Source of the DNA: Cycas panzhihuaensis
Taxonomy: Eukaryota > Cycadophyta
Length of the DNA: 64,000 bases
Direction of reading: 5' to 3'
Assembly (NCBI GenBank): GCA_023213395.1
Contig: CM041465.1
Span: 57,357,741-57,421,740 of the forward strand
Shown here: in pieces, positions 33,901-44,782 of the stretch
Layout: every line of letters begins with the position of its first letter
Numbering within the stretch: the first letter of the stretch is position 1
The notes under the pieces: model-generated
Database searches by the model: none
The model's input: only the letters and a program-made list of their open reading frames with translations
What the model was told of the DNA's origin: nothing
Position numbers and translations under genes: made by a program

Positions 33901-34129
33901 GAATCCCATCAAAGGATCTTTTATATAATACTTTGCCCATAAGGAAGTACTGCCTAGCAGTAGCCTAAATACGAGACCTAACTTTGTTGCTAGCTTCAAG
34001 GTGATACTACTGCTGGGTGAGGTATTATACGATGTCCCCATACTACTTACTGTCAATAAGCAGATGAGGAGGAGAGTCTTGAATGGCCAGGATAGGCTCG
34101 TTAGGAAGAGAATTGTCAATGGGAACATA

Positions 34130-34670
34130 AAAAATGTTTGAGATGGGGATATCAGTGAGTTACTCAGCCACCACCATCCCCTTCTTTGACTTATTGTTAA
34201 CAATTTGGAGGTCAAATTCTTGGAGGAGAATGGCTTATTTTTTGATCTTACCTATCAGGTCAGGTTGAGTGAGTAAATATTGTAGGGGATCAGATTGGAC
34301 AATTATCTGAGTGGTATTCCTGACCAAGTAGTGCCTGAACTTCTTGGTTGCATGTACGAAGGAGAGACACTCCTTTTTGGCGAGAGAATAGTTAAGTTTA
34401 GTAGCCATGAGAGTGTGACTGATGAAATAAATAGCCCTCTCGGTTCCTAAATCATCCTCCCAAGCTAACATGGCATCCAAGGACTCATCGGTAGTCGAGG
34501 TATAAAGAACGAATGACCTATCAAAGAGAGGGGGTGCCAACATCAGTGCAGAAGTGAGGGCTTCCTTGAGCTCTTTGAAGGCTTGTTGGACCTTTGAAGA
34601 CCAAATGAATGGGGCTCCCTTCTTTAACATGTTAGTAAGAGGTCTGGCATTTATGGTGAAATTCACCAAG
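34130..34670 (-). pseudogene. RT-linked RNase H of element 3
   Basis: An open stretch of 144 codons: ARPLTNMLKKGAPFIW near 34640, LYTSTTDESLDAMLAWEDD near 34500, ERAIYFISHTLMATKLNYSL near 34430, KKECLSFVHATKKFRHYL near 34370, and VQSDPLQYLLTQPDLIGK near 34290. Standard gypsy RNase H directly after RT. Confidence 0.9.
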
Positions 34671-35285
34671 AAGTGCTTAAGGAATCCAAGCCTACCTAAG
34701 AATGACTTAATCTATTGTTGGGTTTTAGGAGGCAGCATGTCAAGGATGGCCTTGACTTTATCGGGGTCAATTTGGATCCCTTGTTTTGAGATAAGGAAAT
34801 CGAGGAGTTTGCGAGCTATCATAATAAACACATATTTAAAAGGGTTGAGGCTTACATGGTATTTGCAGTATCACTTGAAGATGGCTTGTAAATCATAAGG
34901 ATGACAGGCTCTAACACGTGAGAGACCCATCATATCATCCATGAAGACCTCTAAAGATTTGTTGATAAGGTTCTAAAAAAAACTGCATCGCCCTTTGATA
35001 AAGGGTGCCTGCATTCTTTAATCCAAAGGGCATTGCCTTATAGGCGAAGGTACCCCATGGGGTGGTGAAGGCCGTCTTATGATAGTCTTCGGGAGAAATC
35101 TAAATTTGGTTGTAGCCAGACAAACCATCCATTAAGGACATGACTTCAAAATCGATGGTTAGATCAATGAAGGGAAGTGGAAAGTTGTCCTTCATATATG
35201 CATTGTTGATATCTTAGAAATCAACACATATCTAAATTATCCCATTCTTTTTGGCAATGGGGACAATATTGGACACCGACTTAGG
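34671..35285 (-). pseudogene. Reverse transcriptase of element 3 (N-terminally fused to protease remnant)
   Basis: Minus strand. NIVPIAKKNG near 35270 is followed by DNFPLPFIDL near 35190 and SLMDGLSGYNQI near 35140. Then come the TPWGTFAYKAMPFGLKNAG block near 35060 and an intact FMDD box near 34950. RT begins directly after a protease active-site remnant, with no linker, because of an internal deletion. Stops occur at Gln positions. Confidence 0.88.
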
Positions 35286-35458
35286 GATGGCATTAACAGA
35301 AAAACCATTGTCCATGTCCCCATTATCCCTTTCACGACCTAAGGCAACATCTAAGGCGTGAACGGATGTATCACCTAATCCTAAGGCTTTTAGGAGAAGT
35401 ATATGATATTCAGGGCAGCTCCCCAAGACGACCATTATAGACATTCTGGCAGCCACGG
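35286..35458 (-). pseudogene. gag/protease remnant of element 3 with internal deletions
   Basis: The minus strand reads MSIMVVLGSCPEYHILLLKA and VHALDVALGRE, then immediately a protease active-site remnant DNGFSVNAIP, then the RT start. In elements 1 and 2 there are about 45 codons between the first two blocks and well over 1 kb between the last two. The frame stays open across both joints (ORF 35232-35525). The block is cut at 35458 by the LTR of element C; five bases CACGG at 35454-35458 are the expected TSD. Confidence 0.8.
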
Positions 35459-36110
35459 TGATCCAAATTTGAATGGAAAAGTAAAGACTTAATCCAATCG
35501 AAACAAATCTAGAACAAATTTGCAATAATATTACATTAATTTGAAGATAGTTTAAAATTCTCTTACAAAATTCCTTTTGTTTGTGCTCTATTAAGCATGC
35601 AAAGGACTGTTATAGCAAATTGGAAGAGAAGAACTAAGTGTTGGGTATTTTTTCAGGCTACTGCATGTTCTTTGGAACCAGTGTCATTGAAGTTTGCATG
35701 GAGTTTTGGTTGTTGATAACCAAAAGAATCATTTTCTTGGAGAAGAATTCTGCTGGCATCTCTTTCTTGGACTGTTGCGGCTACTATTTTCCTTCCTTAA
35801 CTGTAACTTCACTTTCTTCGGCTGCTTCACTATCCCCACGAACGGATTTGGGTGCTACTCTATCGCTCCTTATGCACTTCCGTTTTATTTTCTCTCCTGC
35901 GTAGAATTTTCCGTCTTGGAGCTGTTCTTCCTTTCTAGAAAGTAATTTTTGAAGAACTTTCCTTGAATCTTGCTCCTTGGACTATGTCTATGGCTGCTGG
36001 CGTCCTCTCTTGTCCTCTCCTCTTCTCTCTGAAGAGATCTCACTGCTTTAAAACCCCACAATATGCAGTTTCTTTCCGTAACGTTTTTCTGTTTAGTGGT
36101 TCTTCAACGG

Positions 36111-36118
36111 ATTTTATA
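36111..36118 (-). promoter_or_regulatory. TATA box of element C LTR
   Basis: TATAAAAT on the minus strand, about 190 bp downstream of the U3 tandem repeats. Confidence 0.6.
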
Positions 36119-36306
36119 ATGGCTAATGAAATCTTGCTTAAATCCATTTAATTAGGAGGTTGATCTCTTTAATCATGTAGAGGACATGTGACGGAAGATT
36201 CTCCTAAAATTTCGTGAGAAATAGACTTCATTTCCCCCGCCGAAAATGCTGTCATTTTTTAAACTTTCCATTTTTTATTTTCTGTCAGCCGTGGAGTTAC
36301 ACCTGT

Positions 36307-36426
36307 AGTCAGCAAGGTTGTGTCTTAGTCAGCAGGGTTACATCTTAGTCAATAGGGTTGCACCTCAGTCAGCAAGGTTGTGCCTACAGTCAATAGGGTT
36401 GCACCTCAATCAGTAGGGTTACGGCT
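36307..36426. repeat. Six tandem copies of a 20-21 bp unit in the LTR of element C
   Basis: Plus-strand unit AGTCAGCAAGGTTGTGTCTT and variants (AGTCAATAGGGTTGCACCTC) repeat head to tail with no spacers. The position upstream of the TATA box suggests an enhancer-like array. Confidence 0.9.
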
Positions 36427-36522
36427 ACAAATTTCATAGTTGTAGTACGTTGCACTTGTAGACCAGTCGATCACTTAGTTGCAGTTGCGGTTGTACCTTT
36501 TAAAGATCCAAAAAATGGATCA

Positions 36523-36537
36523 GAACCCCCATTTTTT
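36523..36537 (-). other. Polypurine tract of element C
   Basis: AAAAAATGGGGGTTC on the minus strand, directly before the LTR start TGATCC. Confidence 0.65.
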
Positions 36538-36734
36538 AGGAGTTCATGGCCTCATGAACTTTATAGTTGTAGATGAGGGAATTTGATTTTCCCTATCTCC
36601 CTATTGTACCGTTTTGCCTTGCTAGGTACTTATCCTTTTTTTATAATTCTGAAGGACTCAATTATGCCTCTTCGAGTATTGGTTTCCTTCCTTTGAAGAA
36701 TGCAATCATTTTGCATTGGTTCCTTTTTTTCTAT

Positions 36735-37880
36735 TCACAACTCCTCTAGATTTGATAAGAGTGGAACTCCGTCTTCATCTTCATCCAGCATGGATGGCTC
36801 AAACATCTTCAAATTTTTAACATTTACTATGGAATACATTTTCATGAATTCTGGAAGTTCAAGTTGGAAAGTGTTTTCCCCAATTTTCTTCAAGATTGTA
36901 AAAGGACCATAACGTATAGGTTTTAACTTTTTGCCTTCACCTTGCAATTGTTTCTTACTGAGGTGCAACCAAACTCTATCTTCTTTCTTAAAGGAATGGC
37001 TGGTTCTATGTGCATCATGTCGTTGTTTCTATCTCTATTGAGATTTTTGAAGCTGCTCTTCAACTTGTTGATGGATTTTTTTTATTCTTTCCAAGAATCT
37101 TTGTGCCTTTTCATCTCCTTCTTCCTCCTTTCTATTTCTTATAGAAAGTTGAGCAGAAAATTCTAGATCGAAAGGACTTACAGGCAGAAATCCCAAACAT
37201 ACCTCAAATGGTGATTTTTGGGTTGAGCTATGGATAGATCTATTGAATGCAAATTGCAAGTATGGGAGACTTTCATCCCAAGTCTTAGGATGCTTGGCAT
37301 TTTATCCTCGTAATAGTTGTACTAGTGTCCTGTTGACAACTTCAGTCTGGCCGTCTATTTAAGGATGAAAAGTCGTGCTCATCTTTAGCTTCGTATCCAT
37401 CATTTTCCAAAGTGTTTGCCAAAAATGACTCAGAAATCTGTTGTATCGGTCAAAAATGATTGAGTTGGGAAGTCCAAAATGCTTCCAAACATGTTGGAAA
37501 AATAATTTAGCTATGTCTTCTCCTGTATGTGTCTTTTTACAGGGAATCAACATCACCATTTTACTAAACCGATCAACAACTACAAACAAATAATCCATAC
37601 CATTTTTGGTTCATGGTAGTCCTCCCAGGAAATCCATAGAGATACTCTCCCATGATTGTGATCGAACAGGAAGTGGAATATACAATCCAAACTTCCTATT
37701 GGTCAGCTTTGATGTGCTACATAATGTACACCCCCATACTGTTATAGTCACATCTTGATGCATATTTGGCCAATACATATATCGTTGTAAGTTTAGCAAT
37801 GTCTTTCCCACTCCAAAGTGTCCTGCAACTCGAGAGGTATGAGCTTCTCTTATCCACTTCATTCGGTCTGTATGCTTTAG
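36735..37880 (-). pseudogene. Integrase of element C
   Basis: Minus strand. Zinc-binding HTSRVAGHFGVGKT near 37840 and CTLC near 37725. Core Asp in SMDFLGG near 37630, second Asp in IIFDRYNRF near 37465, Glu in DGQTEVVNRTL near 37345. The C-terminal module reads HLSKKQLQGEGKKLKPIRYG near 36960 and NVKNLKMFEPSMLDEDEDG near 36820, ending NLEEL at 36735. No chromodomain follows. It is broken by a handful of stops, for example after GGLP near 37611 and at the Gln before IDGQ. All three catalytic acids are kept, so the copy is fairly young or slowly decayed. Confidence 0.9.
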
Positions 37881-39340
37881 AATACAAAGCTTGTCTTGCT
37901 TGAAAAGAATGCCATCTTTCAGCTGGAAATCAACAACTACTTTTCCTTGTTGTAGCTGCTCAAAGAGAGGCTTGAATGCCTCATCTTTCTAGTACAAATC
38001 AACATATTCATCATGGCAGAAAGGTTGAAATTGCATAGCTACCAACAAACTAGAAATACCTTGCTGTTGAGGAGATTTGGACAACAAGTTTGCAATTTTA
38101 TTTGTTGTTCCTTTCTTGTACTTAACCACGATGTGAAACTGCTGCAAATAGGAGATCCACTTCATGTGCCTAGCCTGCTATAATTTGGACTGAGTCTGCA
38201 AGAATTGCAAAGACTTATGGTCGGTGTGGATGACCACTTCTTTTCCCAACAAATATGGTCTCCAATGCTTCACTGCTTGGTGCAATGCATAGAGCTCCTT
38301 ATCGTAAGTTGGGTAGTTTATGATAGCTCTATTAAATGTCTCTGAATGGTATGCTATCAGTTTTCCTTCTTACTTCAATACTACTCCCATGGCATAGCCT
38401 GAAGCATCAGTCTCCAATTTAAATGGTTTCTGCAATGAGGGTAAAGCTAACACTGGTGCCTCACAAATTTTCTACTTCAAAAGCCTAAAGCTTTTTTCTT
38501 GTTCATTCTCCCAATAAAACTTTACATGTCCTCTCGTCAATCCATGAAGAGGTGCTGCAATTTGAGAGAATCTGAAAATAAATTTTCTTAAATATTGATA
38601 TGCACCAATGAAACTTCTTACCTCTATGGTTGTCTTGGGTGTGGGCCAATTGATAATGACTTTAATCTTTGCTGGGTCAATCTTCAATTCTCTTCCTCCA
38701 ACCATGAAACCTAAGAAGATGAGAGATTGCTTTCCAAACTCGCACTTCTTCATATTTAGTTTCAACTGCTATTCTTAGAGAACTTTGAGCACTTTCTCAA
38801 CATGTTGGAGGTGCTCCTCCTATGTATGACTAAAAATCAGAATATCATCTAGATAAACAATTACAAAGTCATCAATGAAGGGTCTTAATACCTCATTCAT
38901 CAACCTCATGAAGGTGGCAGGTGCATTGCATAGGCCAAATGACATCACCAACCATTTGAACAATCCTTGCTTTGATTTGAAGGCTGTCTTCTAAGTATCC
39001 TCCTCTCGGATTTGAACCTGATGGTAGCCTAATTTCAGGTCCAATTTGCTGAAATATCTTCCGATCGCAATTGGTCCAATAAGTCATCTATCCATGGTAA
39101 GGGATGTCTATTCTTTATGGTGATCTTGTTCAAAGCCCAGTAGTCAATGCACATTCTCCATCCTCCATCTTTCTTTGGCACAAAAATAATAGGTGAACCA
39201 CATGGGGAACAACTCAGCTTGATCACTGCTTGTTCCAAGAGTTCTTGAATCTGCCTCTTAATCTCTTCATTCTCTAAAACTGCGTTTCGGTAGAGATTAA
39301 GATTTGACAAAGGTGAATCAGCAACCAACTGGATTTCATA
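37881..39340 (-). pseudogene. Reverse transcriptase and RNase H of element C
   Basis: RT starts near 39328: [19 protein letters not shown], then [18 protein letters not shown] near 39160, and [14 protein letters not shown]. The catalytic box VYLDDI is intact near 38850. The thumb and connection follow (KKCEFGKQSLIFLGFMV near 38750, FIGAYQYLRKFI near 38595, APLHGLTRG near 38540). RNase H spans about 38450-37900, with the expected SDHxSL-like block near 38220. Stops and two frame changes interrupt it. Confidence 0.88.
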
Positions 39341-39604
39341 TTCAATTGCCCTTTTAGGGGGCAGCCCTTTTGGCTCTTAGAATATGTCATTATACCTATT
39401 CCTTAGGCCTTCAATCTGATGCACTTACTTCCTATCCAATGCCTATATTGAGGACTATGCTTGCTCTTTTTCTTCTACCTTTGGCTTTATCATCAGTAGC
39501 ACAAACTTCCTACAAGCATTAATCAATCTTTTCGCTTGTTGGGAAGATATGAGAGAGATCTTCTTTTATGGATTTGATGCATTGATCATATATGATTTCT
39601 CGTC

Positions 39605-40060
39605 CTTGATGAGTCAAATCTTTCTCAGCCTCCTATGATGAACTCCATCTCTATCATAGAGATATGAGCTACCAAACACAACTTGACAAACATCCAAAGG
39701 GACTACCTCACATTCAACTTCATCAATGAACTTTTCAGATATTGTAAATTTAAACTTACATTGGTGAGTAACCTGCAACTCTGAATATTTTTGCAGCCAT
39801 CCAAGAGGATATGGTTTTGGATGTGCATGCATTTTTAATCCCGCTTTACCAATGCTTCTGAGATTAAATTCTTTTGGCTTCCTCCATCAAAGATGGCATC
39901 AACCATACTTTGCTTCACTTGGATTCTTACCATGAAGAGCTCCTCTCTAATCTCTGGATCAACTTGCTGATGATTATTTTTAGGTTCCGCATTAGCCATA
40001 AGCATCAACTTCTCATTGGCTTCTTCAATGCCACAAACATCTTCATCACCCACAGAGTTA
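39605..40060 (-). pseudogene. Aspartic protease of element C
   Basis: The active site reads VDAIFDGGSQKNLIS with the catalytic Asp at 39886-39888 and Gly in place of Thr/Ser. It is followed by HPKPYPLGWLQKY near 39820, QCKFKFTISEKFIDEVECEV near 39740 and VVFGSSYLYDRDG near 39660. This arrangement is familiar from many plant gypsy elements. A frame break lies at about 39834. Confidence 0.85.
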
Positions 40061-41051
40061 AGTAAAGCTTTACCTTTTCCCTTGTTCTTGGGTCATTTCT
40101 CTAGGTGTAGGAACCAACAATCTTCTATGCTGTGACCCACTCGCTTGCAATAAGTACAAGTGACTTTGATTTGGGTAGTATTGGCTTGTTTCTTCTTGCC
40201 AAAACCCCTAATAGGTTGTTGTCCAACTTTACCTAGAAATTTATTCCTTGAGCAGGTTTGTTGCTACCTTCTTGAGGTGCAAATCTTTTCCTCTTAGCAT
40301 AAACCTTCTTATTCCTCTTTTCTATGGTAATCGCCTTCTTGCTAGCTTCATCGAGTGATTTAACTTCAAATAGTTGAAGTTCTTGCCGAATATGCTAGTG
40401 CAGCCCTCCAATATATTTTAGCATGATGTCTTTACCCAATAAAGAGATGCCCAACACAATAGCTTGCTTTTGAAATTCTGTTGTGTAGTCTTGGACATTT
40501 TGGCCTCTTTCCTGTCGGTAATATTGCCATTCAATCCTCTGATGCTCTTCATACCCAATAGGATAGAATTGCTTCTTTATGAGGATTTTAAATTGTTGCC
40601 AAGTAATTTTATTTACATTATGGGATTTAAGATATGCATTCCACCAAAGTAATACATACTTAGATAATTTTAACCTAGCAAAAGTAATTTTCTGTTGGTT
40701 TTTATACCCATAAATGGAAAAATATGTTTCTAGTTGGTCTAACCAAACATCTAACTTTTCGGCATCTAAAGTTTTATCATAGATACACAGTTCAAGTTTT
40801 GCCTCTACCTTGAATGGATGTGTTATTATTGCCAGATTGTCATCTTCTTCTTGTTGTTGTTGGTCTTCTACCAGCTCTTCATTTGTTTCCTCTTTCATTG
40901 GTTCATCTTCTTCCTTCTTTATGCCTTTCACTGTTGAAGAAGAAGTTGCAACTTGTTGAGAGACTAGTTGTGCCACAAGCTGGGTTAGTCTGTTGAGGTT
41001 TTGCTCTATCTTCACGAACCTTTCCTCCATCTTTTGCTCTAGCTCAGCCAT
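40061..41051 (-). pseudogene. gag: gag of element C
   Basis: An open frame of 218 codons from the Met at 41051. An N-terminal coiled-coil-like stretch (KMEERFVKIEQNLNRLTQLV) is followed by a Glu/Gln-rich linker. Then comes the gag core: LDVWLDQLETYFSIYGYKN near 40750, WWNAYLKSHNVNKITWQQF near 40620, and YYRQERGQNVQDYTTEFQKQ near 40500. A single TAG at 40395 interrupts it. It resumes with HIRQELQLFEVKSLDEASKK, and a zinc knuckle CTYCKRVGHSIEDC sits near 40150-40110. This is the best-preserved gag in the window. Confidence 0.9.
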
Positions 41052-41153
41052 CTTTCTTCGCTGTCTACATTATTTCTCAAGTGGTTCAGTTAAAGGTTTA
41101 CCGGTCAATAAATACTGAAATCTAGTTTTCATAAAAACTTTTCATAATGAAAG
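41052..41153 (-). other. Leader of element C, gag-side part
   Basis: Untranslated leader between primer site and gag, split by element 4. The five bases GAAAG at 41149-41153 are the left TSD copy for element 4; the other is at 63560-63564. Confidence 0.85.
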
Positions 41154-43940
41154 TGGATGCACCTCTACAGGATAATCACTAAGCTCGGTAGGAGTGATAA
41201 TGGTCAATGGTGATATCGAAGGTACGGGCAAAAACCTACAAGCAAAGAAAGTATCATGCAGGGCACCCCGTGTGCCAGAGCGAGTGTTCGGGACCTGCGG
41301 ATGATACCCAACTACCTTAAAGTGGCCTTTAATCTCGGAAAGAGAGAGGAAATACAAGGAGGGTAGCCTGGATAGACTCGAGAGGAAGGTCCTCCCACCC
41401 TTGGATGGTTGGAAGGGTAGAAGAGGAATCCTCAAAAGTTTCCCTATGATGGAGGGAAACGGATGTGGACAAGGTATGCGAGAGCCTACGATGTAGCCAG
41501 GTTCCTCTTGGTTATTTGACCAAGCAAATAAGGCCAAGAGGAGGAGGGAGAGAAAGGGAGAGAGACAACTAGGCCAAAGTTTCCTTTAACGATTCAAAGA
41601 GCAAATGAAAAAGGAAAAGGGAATAGGTGTCATACATGCAAGTAAGCAATATCAAATGGAATGAACTGAAAGGGTAAGTTAGGCCTCGTAGGAAAAGGAA
41701 AGGGAAGGGTAAGTTTCCTATAACATCCTTTTCCTATGAAAGTTGAGTATATGACATGCAAGCATACAAGTGTAAATAAAAGATATTGTTTACCCTTTTT
41801 ACTTTTATATGACCTACTTAGCTAGAACATAGATTCCAAATAAAAGTAAGAAGGGGAAACAGGGGGTAAAAAAAGGATGTATGTACCAGAAAGATGTAGT
41901 GGCCAACGAGAGGCCTCACCCATGCGCAACACACATCCTTGCATCAATCTGCGGATACGTAACCAAGTCTTGACATGAACGATGGGGGCTTCCTTATCTT
42001 CCCCTTTGTGAAAAGAAAACAGAATAGAAGAAAGCAAAAACAAAGGAGAACAACGGTAGATCTTACTTGGATCTGGATGTTTTATACCTTTGCGAGAGCA
42101 CCACACCAACCTGCACATGCATCGGCTTATCCCTTCCAAGAAGGGGCTACAAAAGACAAGCTATATATATGCAAGTATATGTGTAATGTTTGTGTTAAAA
42201 TGTTAGGAAAAACAACCGCTGCAGAAAGCTCCAAAATCCTCTCTCAAGCAAGCATGTAAATCAAGCAAAATGAAGTGAAGGGAAGCCTCATGATGGCTAA
42301 CCCTCTACTAGGTTATCCACACAACTCTCTAGCATAACAGGATGAGAGTAAAGGCAACTAAAGATAGCCAAGAGATATAAGGAGAAAAGAGACAAAGCGT
42401 TGGGGAAATATCCAAGGTGCAAAGCTGTTTTGGGCAACAATCCAATGCACAAACCCTTGCTAATGTTTTCAAGGGATACCCAATAATACAAGGGACACTA
42501 CGGGGGTCCAAGCAATAGGCTCGCAGGCCTGGAATCAGTGCAACAAGGGGCTATATATGTTGATAATCTAACGTAGGCCTAGGGCTCACCTACTCCTAAT
42601 TATCCCAAGAGGAGCATGGAGCAAGAGAAGAGAAGGTGGGAAGGGGAATGCCCTTGGAGAGAAGGACTGAGTTGGGGGCTAGCCCACCTTGCTCTCTTTA
42701 CCTGACCTTGTGGTTCTTCTCTCGCTGCTCTCTTAAGGAAAACTAACAGAGGGAAGGTAGAAACCCGGAAGCAATAAGCCAAACTTAATGAAAAACAAGC
42801 TTTGCTATGGCCAAACCTAAAGGAAGTAGGCAAATAAGACAAGAAATAGGTCCAATATGGAGGTAACTTACCATAAATCTGGGGGAAAGGGTTTGGAGGA
42901 CCTACTGGGCTAATATAAGGTAGGTTTGCCCCTATTACTAGTGGAGAAGAGGATCCCTGCAAGGGTTTGCAAGAGAAATCCCAAGAGAAAGCTGAAAGAG
43001 ACACTTGTTGGGCGAGTTGGAGAAGAACAACACCAAATTTTACTTGATAACACCTAGAGAGAGGCTTCCCACTGTGGAAGAAGGTAGTTGCAGGTGGATC
43101 CTAGCTTGGAGTTGCAGGAAATGTAGGCCTGCAAGTATACCTATAGAAGAAAGAGAAGAAGAACAGAAGTTGTAGTAGGAAACGATTGTGTTGAAGAGTA
43201 AAAAAATGATTTAAGAGTCCTCAAAATGATGAGGGTTTTGATACTTATACTTATCCAAACCCTAAGTGAGTGAATAGGGTACAAATAGGGCTGAGATGGA
43301 TGCAAAGTCACATGGCAATTCTGCAGGAAATGCAAGAATTACCACGATAATTTTTTAAAAATAACTGACAACAGTCGCACCGCGATAAACTTCGCGGTAC
43401 CACGGTAAACTTTGCGGTACTGCTAAGTTTACATCAGTGCAGGACCAGAAAGCTAGAATGGCAAAAATCTAGGCTCGGGGAGCCTTAGGAGGTGATGTGG
43501 CAGGCCTGGGTGGGGTTGGCCCTCCTGTCTAGGTGGCTGAGATAGTTCAGAATGCATGTGGACGAAGGCAAACAAAGCATCAATAGGCAAAGGTCCTAGA
43601 AGCGAGGTGCTAGGAGCTCAAAGTCGAGGCATGAATGGGTCATACAAACTAAAAGAAGCTCGAGGTGGTGTGGAGACAGTGCGGAGGGTTATATAGTACC
43701 ATGGAGATGCCTACCTTACGGAAAGGTAGGTCTCGCTGGGTGGTCATAGGCTCACAATATGACAAGTAGTATGAACAGGCGATAAATACAAAGTAATCAT
43801 ACAAATGAAGTAAGCAGTCATGCAATGAGGTAATACTTCTGTCAACCTTTCCAACAAAATAGTACAAGTGAAAAGGAAGAAGCATATCTGAGCCTACCTA
43901 AGTCAACTTGTCTGTATCCATTCTTGGTAGCCAGGAAACA
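41154..43940 (-). repeat. 3' LTR of element 4 (2,787 bp)
   Basis: Minus strand TGTTTCCTGGCTACC at 43940 to GGTGCATCCA at 41154. The ends resemble the LTRs of elements 1-3 (TGTTTCC) but the last third differs, so this is a sister subfamily. A palindrome with a GGTAC centre lies at about 43405-43431. Confidence 0.92.
43405..43431. promoter_or_regulatory. Palindrome in element 4 3' LTR
   Basis: TAAACTTTGC, a GTAC-containing centre and GCTAAGTTTA form an imperfect inverted repeat. It is preceded by a second copy of the motif (AAACTTCGCGGTACC at 43388). The site is also present, more decayed, at about 63010-63055. Confidence 0.65.
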
Positions 43941-43951
43941 CTGCCCCCTTA
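43941..43951 (-). other. Polypurine tract of element 4
   Basis: TAAGGGGGCAG on the minus strand, next to the LTR start. It differs by one base from that of element 3. Confidence 0.8.
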
Positions 43952-44359
43952 GCAGTAGAGCCTCGCTACTCAGAAGCATGGTGTGATGGTGAATACTGGC
44001 AACAAAACTGTCAGTAGTACATGTGTATGCATATATATAAATCATGATCATAACAGGAGATAAGGGTGCCAGCAAGTGTCATGGCGGAACACGTGGATAT
44101 GAGGACAGGGGTGGAGATGACATAGGGCTGCCTATGTGCCACCTGAGAATCAACCGGAAGCTAAGAAGGATGAGGGGGCTGCCTCCATTGTGAAAATGCA
44201 AAGAGATGTGCATGATAAAGCCAGGTAAAAGAGATTAATGAGTAAACCTGGTAGTCGCCATAGTTTAACCTCATTAGCAACTAGCTTTCGGAGGTGCAAA
44301 CAGATTGCAAGGTGATCTGCATGACGGCCTAAGACTTGGGTGACAGAGCGACCGAGAAA
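43952..44359 (-). other. Spacer between aRNH and polypurine tract, element 4
   Basis: About 400 bp, alignable with 27859-28339 of element 3. No conserved reading frame; probably 3' untranslated. Confidence 0.55.
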
Positions 44360-44782
44360 GTCTTAGGGATGGTCAACAAGAAGAGGAAGGCGCTCAAGGA
44401 TAAGGCAAACGAGACTATCTGCCTCAGTGTTGAGGGCTCGAGGAATGTGTTGGATGTCAACAGACTAGAAATTAGCTAGCAAGGATCTAGCGGTCAGAGC
44501 GAGGGCTCTCAAGTGAGGGCATCACACCTGGTAAACTTGGGTGAGATGGAACACCATAACCTAGGAGTCACAAAGAAGAACAATAGACCCGTGATGGAAA
44601 CAGAGTACATCGGTGAGAGCTTCGATAATGGCCATGTACTTGGCTTCGTTATTGGTGGCCTCAGGGAGGAAGATTCCAGAATGCAGAAAATCATGTCTGG
44701 AAGGGTTGTGAAGAATCCATGCAGCAGTAGAAGGTTCAAGATTACCGCGGCTTCTGCCATTGGTAAAAATGAAGAGAGACAT
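44360..44782 (-). pseudogene. Archaeal-type RNase H (aRNH) of element 4
   Basis: The start Met at 44782 is conserved with element 3: MSLFIFTNGRSRGNLEPS. Then AWILHNPSRHDF near 44725, NEAKYMAIIEALTDVL near 44655, and LLCDS at 44565 before a stop. The frame continues with HLTQVYQV near 44530, SVDIQHIPRALNTEADSLV near 44450-44400 and ILERLPLL. The catalytic set is Asn (expected Asp), Glu, Asp, Asp. The final block is intact here, which makes the family assignment firm. Two or three stops are present. It lies outside pol, 400 bp from the polypurine tract. Confidence 0.88.

Larger units (their letters stand above)
24687..35458 (-). mobile_element. Element 3: Tat/Ogre-like Ty3/gypsy inserted in element 1 (3' two-thirds visible)
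   Basis: Reading on the minus strand from 35458 downwards: a protease remnant fused to RT, RNase H, integrase, spacer, antisense gene (on +), divergent spacer, aRNH, polypurine tract, and a full 3' LTR. Its gag and 5' LTR should lie to the right of the window, because element C interrupts it at 35459. The inner end was checked at 24687 (LTR end TGGAATCGC on the plus strand). Confidence 0.88.
35459..36522 (-). repeat. 3' LTR of element C (1,064 bp)
   Basis: On the minus strand it runs TGATCC...GGATCA, a 6-bp terminal inverted repeat. Its last 350 bp match 63648-64000 closely. It has a tandem repeat in U3 (36307-36426) and a TATA box at 36111-36118. Confidence 0.9.

Noticed and set aside
36307-36426. 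Short regular repeats as a possible CRISPR array
   Set aside because: The units are contiguous with no spacers and lie in the U3 of a plant LTR.
36735-36968. Chromodomain at the end of element C integrase
   Set aside because: The tail after FEPSMLDEDEDG ends within about 20 residues; there is no room for a chromodomain.
40464-40652. Plus-strand open frame opposite gag of element C
   Set aside because: Antisense shadow of a strong gag frame with clear domain residues.
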